Below, in pieces: positions 22,672 through 33,300 of a DNA stretch of 64,000 bases. How positions within the stretch are numbered: position 1 is the stretch's first letter; each line of letters begins with the position of its first letter. A program made the position numbers and the translations under genes. Under the pieces are notes generated by a model. It worked only from the letters and a program-made list of their open reading frames with translations, was not told where the DNA came from and made no database searches. The DNA is from Liquidambar formosana (lineage: Eukaryota; Streptophyta; Magnoliopsida; Saxifragales; Altingiaceae): positions 23,578,430-23,642,429 of the forward strand of contig CM077826.1 of NCBI GenBank assembly GCA_039720395.1, in the 5' to 3' direction.

Positions 22672-24880
22672 GGCGAACAAGTTACACTTGTGAACCAATG
22701 ATAAAGAACAACCCATTTTTGGCCAAAAAGCCCGGAGAAATCACAAACTGATACCAACAATGATGGGAGGTTGAAAACCTGAGACTGAAATAAGGAAGTG
22801 TACTCAAGTCATGAGTATACTTAAACCACTGAGGGTTGAGAATTGATAAGAGAAGCATATTCAAGCCACTACGAATGAACATACTTTTGAAATGGAAAGA
22901 TATATTCTAGTCACGAATATATTTAACCAAGTGATGAGAATGAAATCTGAGAAGCACATTCAAGTGATGAACATACCTTTGAAATGGAGAAATATATCCA
23001 AGCGATGGATATACTTAACCAAGTAAGTGACAAAATATCTGAGAAGTATACTCAAGTGATGAGTATACCACTGAAATGGAGAAATATATTCAGGTCACGA
23101 ATATATTTAACCAAGTAACCTGAGAATGAAATCTGAGAAGTATACTCAAGTGGTGAGCATACCATTGAAATGGAGAAATATATCCAAGCGATGGATATCT
23201 TTAACCAAGTAGGATAAGAATAATCTGAGAGGTGTATTCAAGTGATGAGTGTACTTTTGAAATGGAGAAATATATTCAGGTCACGAACATATTTAACCAA
23301 GTGATGAAAAAGATGCTGAGAAATATACTCAAGTGATGAGTATACTTAATGATTGAAAAAGACTGAGAAGTACGTTCAAGTGATGAACATACTTTTGAAA
23401 TGGAGAAATGTATCCAAGTGATGGATATATTTAACCAAGTAAGCTGAGAAGTACACTCAAGTGATGAGCATACCATTGAGATGGAGAAATATATCCAAAC
23501 GACGGATATATTTAACCAAGTAAGATAAGAATAATCTGAGAAGTGTATTCAAGTGATGAGTACACCATTGAAATGGAGAAATATATTCTAGTCACGAATA
23601 TACTTAACCAAGTAAGTGACAAGTATGTTTAAGTGATAAACATACCATTGAAATAGAGAAATATATCCAAGTGATGGATATACTTAACCAAGTAAGTGAC
23701 AAGTATGTTTAAGTGATAAACATACCATCGAAATAGAGAAATATATCCAAGCGATGGATATACTTAAGCAAGTAAGATAGAGAATAATCTGAGAAGTGTA
23801 CTCAAGTGATGAGTACACCATTGAAATGGAGAAATATATTCTAGTCATGAATATATTTAACCAAGTAAGTGACAAATATTCTGAGAAGTATGTTCAAGTG
23901 ATGAACATACCATTGAAATGGAGAAATATACCCAAGCGATGGATATACTTAACCAAGTAAGTGGCAAAATATCTGAGAAGTATACTCAAGTGATGAGTAT
24001 ACCATTGAAATGGAAAAAATATACCCAAGTGGTGGATATACTTAACCAAGTAAGTGACAAATGATCTGAAAAGTATGTTCAAGTGATGAACATACCATTG
24101 AAATGGAGAAGTGTACCCAAGCGATGGATATACTTAACCAAGTAAGTGACAAAATATCTGAGAAGTATGTTCAAGTGATGAACATACCATTGAAATGGAG
24201 AAATATATTCAAGTGATGAATATATTTAACCAAGTAAGTGATAATGAGGATCTGAAACTAGGAAGCATATTCAATGGGCGAACATGCTTTTGAAATGGAA
24301 GAATATATTCAAGTGATGAATATATTCAACCAAGTATGATAGAAAATGAGAATTTGAAACTGAGAAGCATATTCAAAGGGCGAATACACTTTTGAAATGG
24401 AAAAATATATTCAAGTGATGAATATATTCAACCAAGTAGGATAGGGAATGAGAATTTGAAACCGAGAAGCATATTCAAAGGGTGAATACACTTTTGAAAT
24501 AGAAAAATATATTCAAGTGATGAATATATTCAACCAAGTAGGATAGGGAATGAGAATTTGAAACCGAGAAGCATATTCAAAGAGTGAATACACTTTTGAA
24601 ATGGAAAAATATATTCAAGTGATGAATATATTCAACCAAGTGGGATGAAAAATCAAGATTTGAAATGAGAAGCATATTCAAAGGGTGAATACACTTTTGA
24701 AATGGAAAAAATATATTCAAGTGATGAATATATTCAACCAAGTAGGATAGGGAATGAGAATTTGAAACCGAGAAGCATATTCAAAGAGTGAATACACTTT
24801 TGAAATGGAAGAATATATTCAAGTGATGAGTATATTCAACCAAGTGGGATGAAAAATCAAGATTTGAAATGAGGATATAT
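22672..24880. repeat. Tandem array of hairpins with compensating stems, element C
   Basis: After about 120 bp of spacer, dyads around the core AGTGA or AGCGA repeat every 40-90 bp for about 2 kb. Perfect examples: 22993-23013 (TATATCCA, TGGATATA); 23046-23068 (GTATACTCA, TGAGTATAC); 23796-23818 (GTGTACTCA, TGAGTACAC); 24073-24095 (GTATGTTCA, TGAACATAC); 24201-24227 (AAATATATTCA, TGAATATATTT). The linkers TTGAAATGGAGAA and TTTAACCAAGTA are nearly constant. Toward 24240-24850 units become longer and more uniform. Tat elements are known for variable tandem repeats at this position. Confidence 0.9.
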
Positions 24881-25329
24881 GATCAATTTATCAAGATTGA
24901 ATAGGCATGGTGCAAGAGGAAAGTGACTTAACACATTGTCACTTGAGTTGGCATGACACAGGGGAAATATATTCAACCCTTTTGAACATAAAATCAATTC
25001 AAGGAATTGATTTCAAGATGGAATTTGATTGATTTTAAGCTCAAAAAGTGTTGAATATCTCATTTGGAAGGAGGTTTGATCACGCGTCAAGGCGAGACAA
25101 AGCGAGAAGCAAAACCAAAACAAAATGGCTTGGGTGACCACCAGGCCTCGGGAGGCTAGCCGCCCAGGCCTGGGTGGTTACCCGAGCCCAAAGCGGAAAT
25201 CCCACTTTGAATAGGAAACTTCCTATTCTGATGGGTTTTTTCCTATTTGAACTTGGATTTGTGACCTTTTCCCTATAAAAACACATCCAAGAGGTTCCTA
25301 AACCTACTTGTATTCATTCATTAGAAATT
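24881..25329 (+). promoter_or_regulatory. Promoter region of antisense PMD-like ORF, element C
   Basis: It contains an imperfect GC-rich inverted repeat (25129-25186, arms CTTGGGTGACCACCAGGCCT and AGGCCTGGGTGGTTACCCGAG with mismatches). A TATA box TATAAAA at 25274-25280 lies 50 bp before the ATG at 25330, a normal plant TATA-start-codon spacing. The stretch 24950-25190 is nearly identical to 61800-62036 in E, while the sequence after it differs. Confidence 0.65.
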
Positions 25330-26619
25330 ATGGAGGCTCTAGACAAATTTTTAGGAGGGTTTTTGAGAGTTATGAGTGCTGAAGCAAAATCTGAGTTCAA
25401 GTGCTTTAGCTTGGATCCATTGCTCTCCTTGAGGCATGTGAGGCTTGAAACGAACCTCTTGACTGCTGCTACATATTTTTGGGATCCTCAAGTTCATGTG
25501 TTCCGCTTCAACTATGAAGAACTGTGCCCAACCATGGAGGAATTCTGTGCATTGTATGGAGTTTCAACGGTAGGTCCTTTCATTCTCCCTACTCCTCGCC
25601 CAAGCTTTCTTACTTCTTTCTCCAATCTACTTGGGATTCACCCACAATATGCCTCTACGTTTGTAAAGGACCATATGGTAGACTTGATGAAATTGGCAAC
25701 CTCTTTTTTAGCTTATGATAGTAAAGGTATTCTGAATTTGACCTTTCCTATTAAGCATGCTCTTGCCTTTTGCCTCATTGGTCGTTTTCTTATTTCCACT
25801 GGTACTCTACATGTTCCCATTCAAATCTGTGACTTGATTCCTCTCCTTGCCAAGGGCCATAACTTGATTCCCATGGTGCTAGCTGAAACCCTGAATGGTT
25901 TGGATAAAACTCATGAGGACCCAAAGGTTCCTTTAGGAGGAAGCCCCATTCTACTGCAGATGTGGTTGCTTGAAAGACTGAATTTCTTGTCACCAGTTGC
26001 CATTACACCATACAAGCCCCAGCATTACTGCCTTCGCCTCATTGAACTACCTGGGCAATTTTCATTGAGAGATTGGCTAGGTTACTTCCAAACCCTTTCT
26101 TGGAGGAGTGTCAAGTGGTTTGTATTCATATGGGGCTGCAGTGACCAGGTGCTTCTGCGGACTTCTGGATGCGCCATGGTGAGACTCATAGGACTGAGGT
26201 CTACTTCCTTCTATTGGCCTTCAAGGGTTCTTCGTCAGATGGGTGCCATGCAAACCATACCTACTTCCTTGAAAAGTGACTATCCTATGGTGCCCGCGGG
26301 TCTTTCTGTAGTGACTTGGGCGAAGGACCGATGGCCTAGCAAGTTGATACTAACCCAAGTTACGAATACTGATGGTCCGTATATGATGAGCTCAGAGTAT
26401 AAGGAATGGTTGAAAAGTAATTTGGGTGAGAGAGAGACTACTCGAAGAGAAAGGATTTTTGGACTTATCAAGAACAATGAACTTGGACCTTGCAGAGAAG
26501 ATATTATGGAAGCAGTAACAATAGCTTATGAACATGACTTGAGGAAGAAAAGAAGACATGAAAGAGAGAAGAAGAAAGCTGAGGAGCGAGCTGCAAAGAG
26601 GCTCAAGAAAATAGAATAG
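25330..26619 (+). CDS. Antisense plant mobile domain/DUF7745-like protein (429 aa) carried by element C
   Basis: This is an intact single-exon ORF on the strand opposite to gag-pol, between integrase and 3' LTR. Residues about 50-72 (FWDP...FRFNYEELCPTMEEF) and the following hydrophobic region resemble the plant mobile domain/DUF7745 group. That family call is from memory and is not secure. Near the C-terminus (about 402-429) lies a Lys/Arg/Glu-rich tail containing KKRRHEREKKK, possibly a nuclear signal or short coiled coil. I see no signal peptide, and no catalytic motif I can name. The ATG at 25330 follows the TATA box by 50 bp and is matched in element B. PMD proteins encoded by host genes act in silencing; any role here is inference. 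Confidence 0.85.
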   Translation: MEALDKFLGGFLRVMSAEAKSEFKCFSLDPLLSLRHVRLETNLLTAATYFWDPQVHVFRFNYEELCPTMEEFCALYGVSTVGPFILPTPRPSFLTSFSNLLGIHPQYASTFVKDHMVDLMKLATSFLAYDSKGILNLTFPIKHALAFCLIGRFLISTGTLHVPIQICDLIPLLAKGHNLIPMVLAETLNGLDKTHEDPKVPLGGSPILLQMWLLERLNFLSPVAITPYKPQHYCLRLIELPGQFSLRDWLGYFQTLSWRSVKWFVFIWGCSDQVLLRTSGCAMVRLIGLRSTSFYWPSRVLRQMGAMQTIPTSLKSDYPMVPAGLSVVTWAKDRWPSKLILTQVTNTDGPYMMSSEYKEWLKSNLGERETTRRERIFGLIKNNELGPCREDIMEAVTIAYEHDLRKKRRHEREKKKAEERAAKRLKKIE

Positions 26620-26913
26620 GATATTTATGGCATTTTTACAGTTCTTTTACTTAATACCAATGAATTGCTATGTCAATCAATTTTAGTTTTGGATAAATTG
26701 CCAATAATAAATCAAATTTGGGATTTTCTTGTTTGATTTAGACCGCACCCAAGGTAACTTTATGGGTTGCCTACGTATCTCCATGGTTTTTTTTTCTTTT
26801 TTTTTTTTTTTTGTTTTTTTTTTTTGTTTTTGAATGGAGAATCAGGTCTTACGTAGTTCTTATGCCTTAACTTTTGCCTAGGCCGCCCTTACGGGTTTTC
26901 AACCTAGCAGGCT
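26620..26913. other. Convergent 3' region, element C
   Basis: This lies between the stop of the antisense ORF and the pol stop. It contains AATAAA (about 26706), CCTACGTATCTCC (26770-26782), a T-rich run (about 26787-26832), and GGAGAATCAGGTC then TACGTAGTTC (ending 26859). The flanking arms can pair around the T tract. It is likely the shared 3'-end region of two convergent transcripts. Confidence 0.55.
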
Positions 26914-27234
26914 TCAAACATGATATTTCTTTAATTGATCCAAATTAGTTGGACGAGCGAACTCAATTCCATATAAATCCATGAGGCGAACAGCCCCTGC
27001 TGGCAATATCTCTTTGATAATGTATGGCCCACCCCAACTTGGCTTGAATTTTCCCCGCGGATCGAACACTGGAGCTCTGATTTCTTTCAGCACTACATCC
27101 CCTTTCTTTAGACCTCGATCTTTGACATGCTTGTTGAATGCTCTGGCAACTCTCCGTTGATACCCCTGAACATGATACAGCGCCCTTAAATGCCTTTCAT
27201 CCAGCAAAGCTAACTCATCATAGCGGCTCTTAAC
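26914..27234 (-). pseudogene. pol: Element C integrase C-terminus, separated by Copia-2
   Basis: The minus-strand frame continues the integrase of 37012-39714 after removal of Copia-2. It contains the chromatin-distal C-terminal region (GKFKPSWGGPYIIKEILP, roughly 40-60 residues from the end) and stops after LKKYHV at 26914. The frame itself is open. It is called a pseudogene because the gene is physically split. Confidence 0.93.
27230..27234. repeat. Target duplication of Copia-2 (TTAAC), left copy
   Basis: TTAAC is repeated at 37007-37011. The undisturbed site is visible in element B near 17410 (GCTCTTAACCCAGTCC). Confidence 0.96.
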
Positions 27235-28900
27235 TGTTAGGATTATGCCCTAGAGCCAATCATAGAGATGATTGTTTAGGGATTAGGAACAATCAATTGA
27301 TTTCATTTATATATGTCACATTTATTATTGATTTAATAAAAAGGATTATTCTATTATGTTTATATGCATCATTTATATTTACATAATATGTCCATGGAGT
27401 TAGAGTTGAGAATATGAAATTACAAAGGGTTGTAATTTTGAGACTGTAAATATATCTCTGTACTAAACTCCTAAATCATTCCTAGTTGAAGGTTCACTAT
27501 GATGGACAGTAATGAACCATAGGACTAGCACTTGTTAGGTTGACTCTATAGGAGGATAGCTAGTCTCAAGCTATTTGTGTGGAGACACTACAACCAACAA
27601 GTGGGTGCCTATTATCAGAATAGGTACACTGAATGTGACCAAAGATATGAGATAAACTGAATGGAGTTTTAACCTGCCTGTCAATCAGTTTCTCATTGTT
27701 ATAGTGGTACAAGTAATCCTTAGACCTGAGACACCATGGTTGTCTTATGCATGTAGCTTTAGAAGTTTGATAACACTAAGTGCAGATCCTATTCAGGGGT
27801 CTGTAAGGGTGTTCATTGGCCCTTCTGCTATATGTGTGAAGGCATGTGAGTGATCAACAAGGAATCCATCACTCTCAGGAAAAAGGGAGTGAATGTCTCA
27901 TACAGCATTCATTGAATATAACTCATTAAATCCATGGGCCCATGGTAGAATGAATATGGAAAGGAGTTTCCATAAGTTCATCATTGAGTTGATATTAATG
28001 AATGAGTATAAAGTAATTGAACTAGGGACTTGACAGACTTCCATGTCCTATTAGTTCAATTGGAGACATTATGTTGATGGAAGGATGGAATTGTAACCTG
28101 TAAACTATAACAGAAGGGTTCTTTGTAAATGACTATTCACCTCATTAAGGACCACACCATGAGCCATATGCTAGGTGTTACTCATGGTTAGTAGAAGCCC
28201 TAATTGATATAAATGAGTTATAATCAATTAGGGAATTGAAAGGAGTTTCAATTAGACCCTTAATGGAAAGTGTTCCATTGTGCACAACTTGTGCTGTTCC
28301 TACTACTTGATGATGTGAACCCAATGGGTCACACACTGATCATGCTAAGAGAGCTTGATTGTCTATGAGAGAAAGGGTATAAGTGATTAAATAAAAGTTC
28401 TTTAAGGGGCTAATTTGTATTTGATGCAAACTAGTGGGCTAATTGTGTAATTAAGAGTAATTACACAAATTAGATTAGGGTTTGGAATCCCCCCTTGGCC
28501 GGCCCTAGTTGGAGGCTATTTAAAGCCTCTTATGATGTGATGACATCATCACTTAATGCACTCTTGGAGGCTCCCAAGTGCTGGCCGAAATTTACACAGC
28601 TCTCCCTCTCTCTCTCTCCCTCTTCTCCACCTCTAGCAACCCTAAGGAAGAAGAAGGAAAGGACAACTTGCTCAAGCTAGGTGTGGATACTGTTGGAGGC
28701 AGTGCACTTGGACTGCTCAATCAGAAGACAAAGCTTGGAGCATAAAGGAGAAGACTTGAATCAACCGAAGTAATTCTACCCTCTTCTAGTTAGGGTTTTT
28801 GTTTTGTATTAAGCATAATTAAGATTCATGGATTTGGGAATCGTAGGAAAAATTTTAAATTCCGCCTTTGTATTTTTCCTCTCTAGTTTGATTCCCAACA
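27235..28900 (+). repeat. Copia-2 5' LTR
   Basis: TGTTAGG...CCCAACA termini, with TATTTAAA at 28517-28524. The CTGTAAGTA splice-donor-like site of the other three LTR copies is mutated here (CCGAAGTA, about 28764). Confidence 0.97.
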
Positions 28901-28901
28901 G

Positions 28902-28914
28902 TGGTATCAGAGCC
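28902..28914 (+). other. Copia-2 primer-binding site (initiator Met-tRNA)
   Basis: TGGTATCAGAGCC, one base after the LTR end, as in Copia-1. Confidence 0.95.
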
Positions 28915-31900
28915 ATGATTATGCCTAATACAAACTGCATGTGGGCTGTAATTCATGGTAAATTGATTGGTTTAATGAATTGAGATTCATGTTCATGCAT
29001 TCAATTGATTTCCCTCTCATGGCCGAACCTAGGGTTATTGAACCCTAGGTGTTTATCTCTCCTTCTCCTCTTCTAAAATAGTTTTAGGGCTGCTGGAAAA
29101 TTCAAAGAGTTGAATAGGTTTCAGTTTTGGAGAAGAAGAAGGAGGAAACTAGGGTTTCCTCTTCATGGCCGAACCTGGGGTTTTGAACCCTAGGCTGTTT
29201 TTCCCTCTTCTCCTCTTCTAATATTCTTCTAACATTAATTCTGGAATTTTTGAGAAGCATGTGATGTATACAGAAGAAGAAAAAACCAGTGTTTCTTCTA
29301 TGGAGGCTGAACCTAGGGTTTGGAACCCTAGGTTGTTCTCTTTTGTGTTTTGTTTTTGTTTTGGTTTAATTAAGACATGAGATGCCTGTAATTAATCCAC
29401 ATAAAGTTGTTATGGTGATTTCTCAAGTATAGGGATGCATAGAAATCAAAACAAATCAAAAAGTTTGGGAAGAACACCATGGAGTTCGAATCTGGGTTTT
29501 AGAACCCTATGGTTCTTGCTACTGTTCTGATATGATATCTCTGTAAAATTGATGTAAATCCTTTATAGGGTAATTATACATATTGTATGTATGATTTTCT
29601 TTAAGTTTTATAAGAGTCTTGATGCATATAAGAATCAAAAAGTTTGATTTCTTGAAAAACACAGCAGGCTGTTTTTCTGCAGAAAGTCATCAATGGAGTT
29701 TTGTTCATATCTTGAGCTAGGGAACTCCAAATTGCATGAAACCAATTTTATTAGTTTCCTAAGACATGTAGGATGCTAGGAAAAATAATTTGGTAACCTG
29801 AATTAATCATCTTGCTGGGTTTTGAATCAATTTGTGATCAGGGACAGTATGCTGTCAAATTCTGGACAGCCTACTGTTCTTGAATTGTTTAGAACAATTG
29901 GGGATGATTTGATCATCCAAAACACTTCAATTAGCTTAGTAATTCATGTAGGGACATGATACAAAAGCTGGTTTTGTTGGTGGAGTCGAATTGATTAAGT
30001 TTTAGAAACGTTTGTGACCTTGGAGGTCCTCCCATGGTGGTGCCAGCAAGGGTTCTTGAAACCCTAATGTTCTTTGAAGAAGACAGCCCTCTTGGCCACT
30101 CCACACGTGTCCATGGGCTTGGCCCAAACCCTAGCTTGAATTCCCCTTTGCTGGCCATGGCCTCCCATGGCCTGGCCAAGCCATGGCAGCCTTGGCTAGC
30201 CATGGCAGCCCACTGTAGGTGGCGGCAGCCTTAGGGTTTCTTAGGAAACCCTAATTCCCATTAATGATGAAACCCTAATTCATTAATTGCATGAATTAAA
30301 ACCCAAATTGACTATTAATTACCTTAATTAAAATGTTTAATGATTGGTCATTAATTGACCAATCATGGTTATTAATCATTAGGGTATAATTAAGTGCATT
30401 TATGATGTCTAGGGTTTAGGGTTTAGGAAACCCTAATTCATATTAATTAAACCCTAATTCTATTAATGCATTAATTAATAACTAAACCTAGTAATTAATG
30501 TGTCTAACCTAGGGTTAAAATGATTGGTCATTAATGACCAATCATGATCATTAATGGTTTAGTAATTAATCATTGGCATTTAATAGGTTTAAGGTTTAGG
30601 GTTTTAGAAACCCTAATTAGTGCATATTAATTAGGAGTAATTAATATCCTAGGTGGCATTAATTAAACCCTAATCCTAATCATTAATACCGTATAAACCT
30701 AGGGTTTAAATGATTGGTCATTAATTGACCAATCATAAGGCATTTAATGCATTAGGGTTACACTTAGGGTTTAGAGTTAATGCATTTAGGGTTTAGGGTT
30801 TTAGGAAACCCTAATGCACTAATTAATTAATAAAATGATTTTATTTAATTCCGAAATTGATTATTTAATTAATGGTGATTAATTTTATATTGTTTTAAAT
30901 GGTTTAAAACACAATTTAGGATTAAATAAAAATCTGGAAATTTTAATTAAATAAAATTGTTTTGTTTAATTAAAAAGATTATAATATTTGATATTAGAGT
31001 TTAATTAGGGGACTTTAAATGTTTCAATTGATTTGATTAATTGAAACTAAATGTCTTAATTGTTAAGACTTAATTAATTTTGGAGATTATGCATTTCCTA
31101 ATGAGATTAGGACACATTAATGAGATTAATGAAAACCAATCAATAGAGTTACCATGAATGCCCATATGTTTATTGCTTACAGTTATTTCCCTTATTATGC
31201 AATATGATTGTATGGTTATGGATGGATGATGATTATGGACTATACCCCTTAAACCAATTGTGATTAGCCGTCTTATGAATGGGTTGTTTTAATTTTTCAA
31301 GAGTTGTTAATTTTTGGTGATGTATTATTTATTTGGGGCTTGCATGCCACCTTCTTCTCTCTCTCTATCATTCTCTTATGTACCCCACATTCCCCTTATG
31401 TATCCCTTTCTTTAAATTATGTAAATGTTATGTAATCGAGAGCGTACTAAGGAGCATGGTGGACCTAAAGGAGCATGGTGGAGCCCAACAAGCCTATGGT
31501 GGAGACCATCAAGCTAATGGACGAGATTGAAGGACTTGAAAGCTTGGAGAAGATTTTCAAGAGTGCATGCTATGTTTCAAATGAATGTTTTACGATCACC
31601 TACACCCACCTTAGACCTAGGATTCAATTCATTGGCTTGGATTGAATCCTCTTAAAGTCCATAATCATCATAGTGGGAGCTTTTAATGAGATTAATAGAG
31701 ATAGCTCCAAATCCAAAGATCGTTATATGTCACCTTATAGGGACTAATATCGATAAGTGGATTACATATATATAATGTTATTATATATTTCTTATTTAAA
31801 TGCATGAGATGTATGTTAGATTAGTTATTTTGATGAGACCCTTAAAACCCCTCTATTTTAATATTAAGTTGGAAATGGAGAATACATTAGGGAATGGATT

Positions 31901-32427
31901 CTTCATTGCCTTCCATCATTATAGGATCATCTAACGTCCCTTAATGTGGGTACCTGGCTGCAGACATGTAGGAGCTACCCATATTAAAGACATTACTTGA
32001 AACTATCACATATATAGATATCATGGGGTGCCTAAGCTGGTATATACCAAGAAACTAACATGTGAGGTATATATTTGGTGAAACATACCTGTGTGAATGA
32101 TGGGCTTAACTTAACTAGGGAAGTATTCCAAGAAACTAACATGTGAGGAGTATGTACCCTAGAGGCAAAATGATTGGAACTTGCTTATGAAGCAATAGAC
32201 AAAGAGTTGTCTTCTTACTGTGGGTTAGAAGTCAAGAAACTAACATGTGAGGCTTCTAGGTCACAGTGGGACCCCAATCCCCATTAGGAATGAGATTCCC
32301 GAATTCCATCAGAGGGTGTATGGAATTTGATAAAATAGTGGGAGGTACCATATGATTAAAGACCCGATCATTATGGATTAAAAATGAAATCTAATTCTCT
32401 ATTTAATTTTATATGTAGTTCATAGAA
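28915..32427 (+). other. Copia-2 long leader
   Basis: It has the same order as the Copia-1 leader: telo-box dyads (about 29027-29335), a CCATGG-rich part (30130-30215), a telo-box and CCAAT palindrome cluster (about 30230-30820), then hairpins. No ORF of note. The few differences from Copia-1 are scattered substitutions. Confidence 0.8.
32041..32259 (+). other. Three constant-loop hairpins upstream of gag (Copia-2)
   Basis: The 17-nt loop lies at 32049-32065, 32130-32146 and 32234-32250, with the same three different stems as in Copia-1. The last hairpin ends about 170 nt before the gag ATG. Confidence 0.75.
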
Positions 32428-33300
32428 ATGGCTCACCTCAACCCGCTATCCAAAATATTGGACATCAACCGTTTGACTGGACCAAATTACCTTGATTGGC
32501 TGAGGAACTTAAAAATAGTTTTAACTTCCGAAAAGATTACCTACACACTTGATGGCACACTTCCTGAGGCACTGGCTGAGACTGCAACTCAGCAAGAGAG
32601 AGACGCTTATCAGAAGCGCATGGACGACGATTTGAAGGCAAGATGCTATATGATGGCATCCATGAGCCCTGAGCTTCAGAAGCAACATGAGTCCATGAAG
32701 AGTGCTCGCGACATCTTTCTCCACTTACAAGAGTTGTATGGGGAGCAAAGTAGGACCGCAAAGTACAATATTGTCAAGGATCTATTCAAGGCAAGGATGA
32801 ATGAGGGTTCATCTGTGACTGATCACACCTTGAAAATGATCAACCATATCGAGCAGCTTGAAAAGCTTGATGTGATCATTGAAGCTGATATGTGTTCAGA
32901 CATTATATTGCAATCCCTTCCTGATTCATTTGGGCCGTTCATAATGAATTTTCATATGAACAAGCTTGAGCCCACTCTCCCCGAGCTGCACAATTTGCTC
33001 AAGATGACTGAGGAGACAATGAAGAAGGGAAAAGGTTCTTTGCTCGCATTTGATGGAGCTTCTACTTCCAAGGCCAAGCCCAAGCCTAAGGGCAAGGGCA
33101 AAGGAAAGGGTAAGAGTACCCAAGGGAAGAAGAAGAAGAATTTGAAGCCAAAGGGAGGTGTCAAGAAAGGTAATACTGACAAGGCCAAAGGAACCTGTTT
33201 TCACTGCGGCAAGGATGGGCACTGGAAACGTAACTGCCGGGAGTATCTGGATACTCTAAAGAGCCGACCTTCGGAAGGTATGGATCATGCTCTAAACTAA
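32428..33300 (+). CDS. gag: Copia Gag, intact (290 aa)
   Basis: Gag forms the cytoplasmic virus-like particle that packages element RNA. Residues about 1-190 form the Copia Gag (UBN2-like) region, including LTGPNYLDWLRNLK near the N-terminus. Residues about 215-250 are a Lys/Gly/Pro-rich basic linker. Residues 257-270 form a CCHC zinc knuckle, C-X2-C-X4-H-X4-C, for RNA binding. The frame ends with its own stop, so Gag is not fused to pol here. The ATG at 32428 is preceded by a stop-rich leader. Full length and no damage, unlike the adjacent pol, suggest selection for gag function. Confidence 0.95.
   Translation: MAHLNPLSKILDINRLTGPNYLDWLRNLKIVLTSEKITYTLDGTLPEALAETATQQERDAYQKRMDDDLKARCYMMASMSPELQKQHESMKSARDIFLHLQELYGEQSRTAKYNIVKDLFKARMNEGSSVTDHTLKMINHIEQLEKLDVIIEADMCSDIILQSLPDSFGPFIMNFHMNKLEPTLPELHNLLKMTEETMKKGKGSLLAFDGASTSKAKPKPKGKGKGKGKSTQGKKKKNLKPKGGVKKGNTDKAKGTCFHCGKDGHWKRNCREYLDTLKSRPSEGMDHALN

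Noticed and set aside
22672..24880. CRISPR-like array
   Set aside because: Repeats and linkers are both repetitive with no unique spacers, and the context is a plant retrotransposon.
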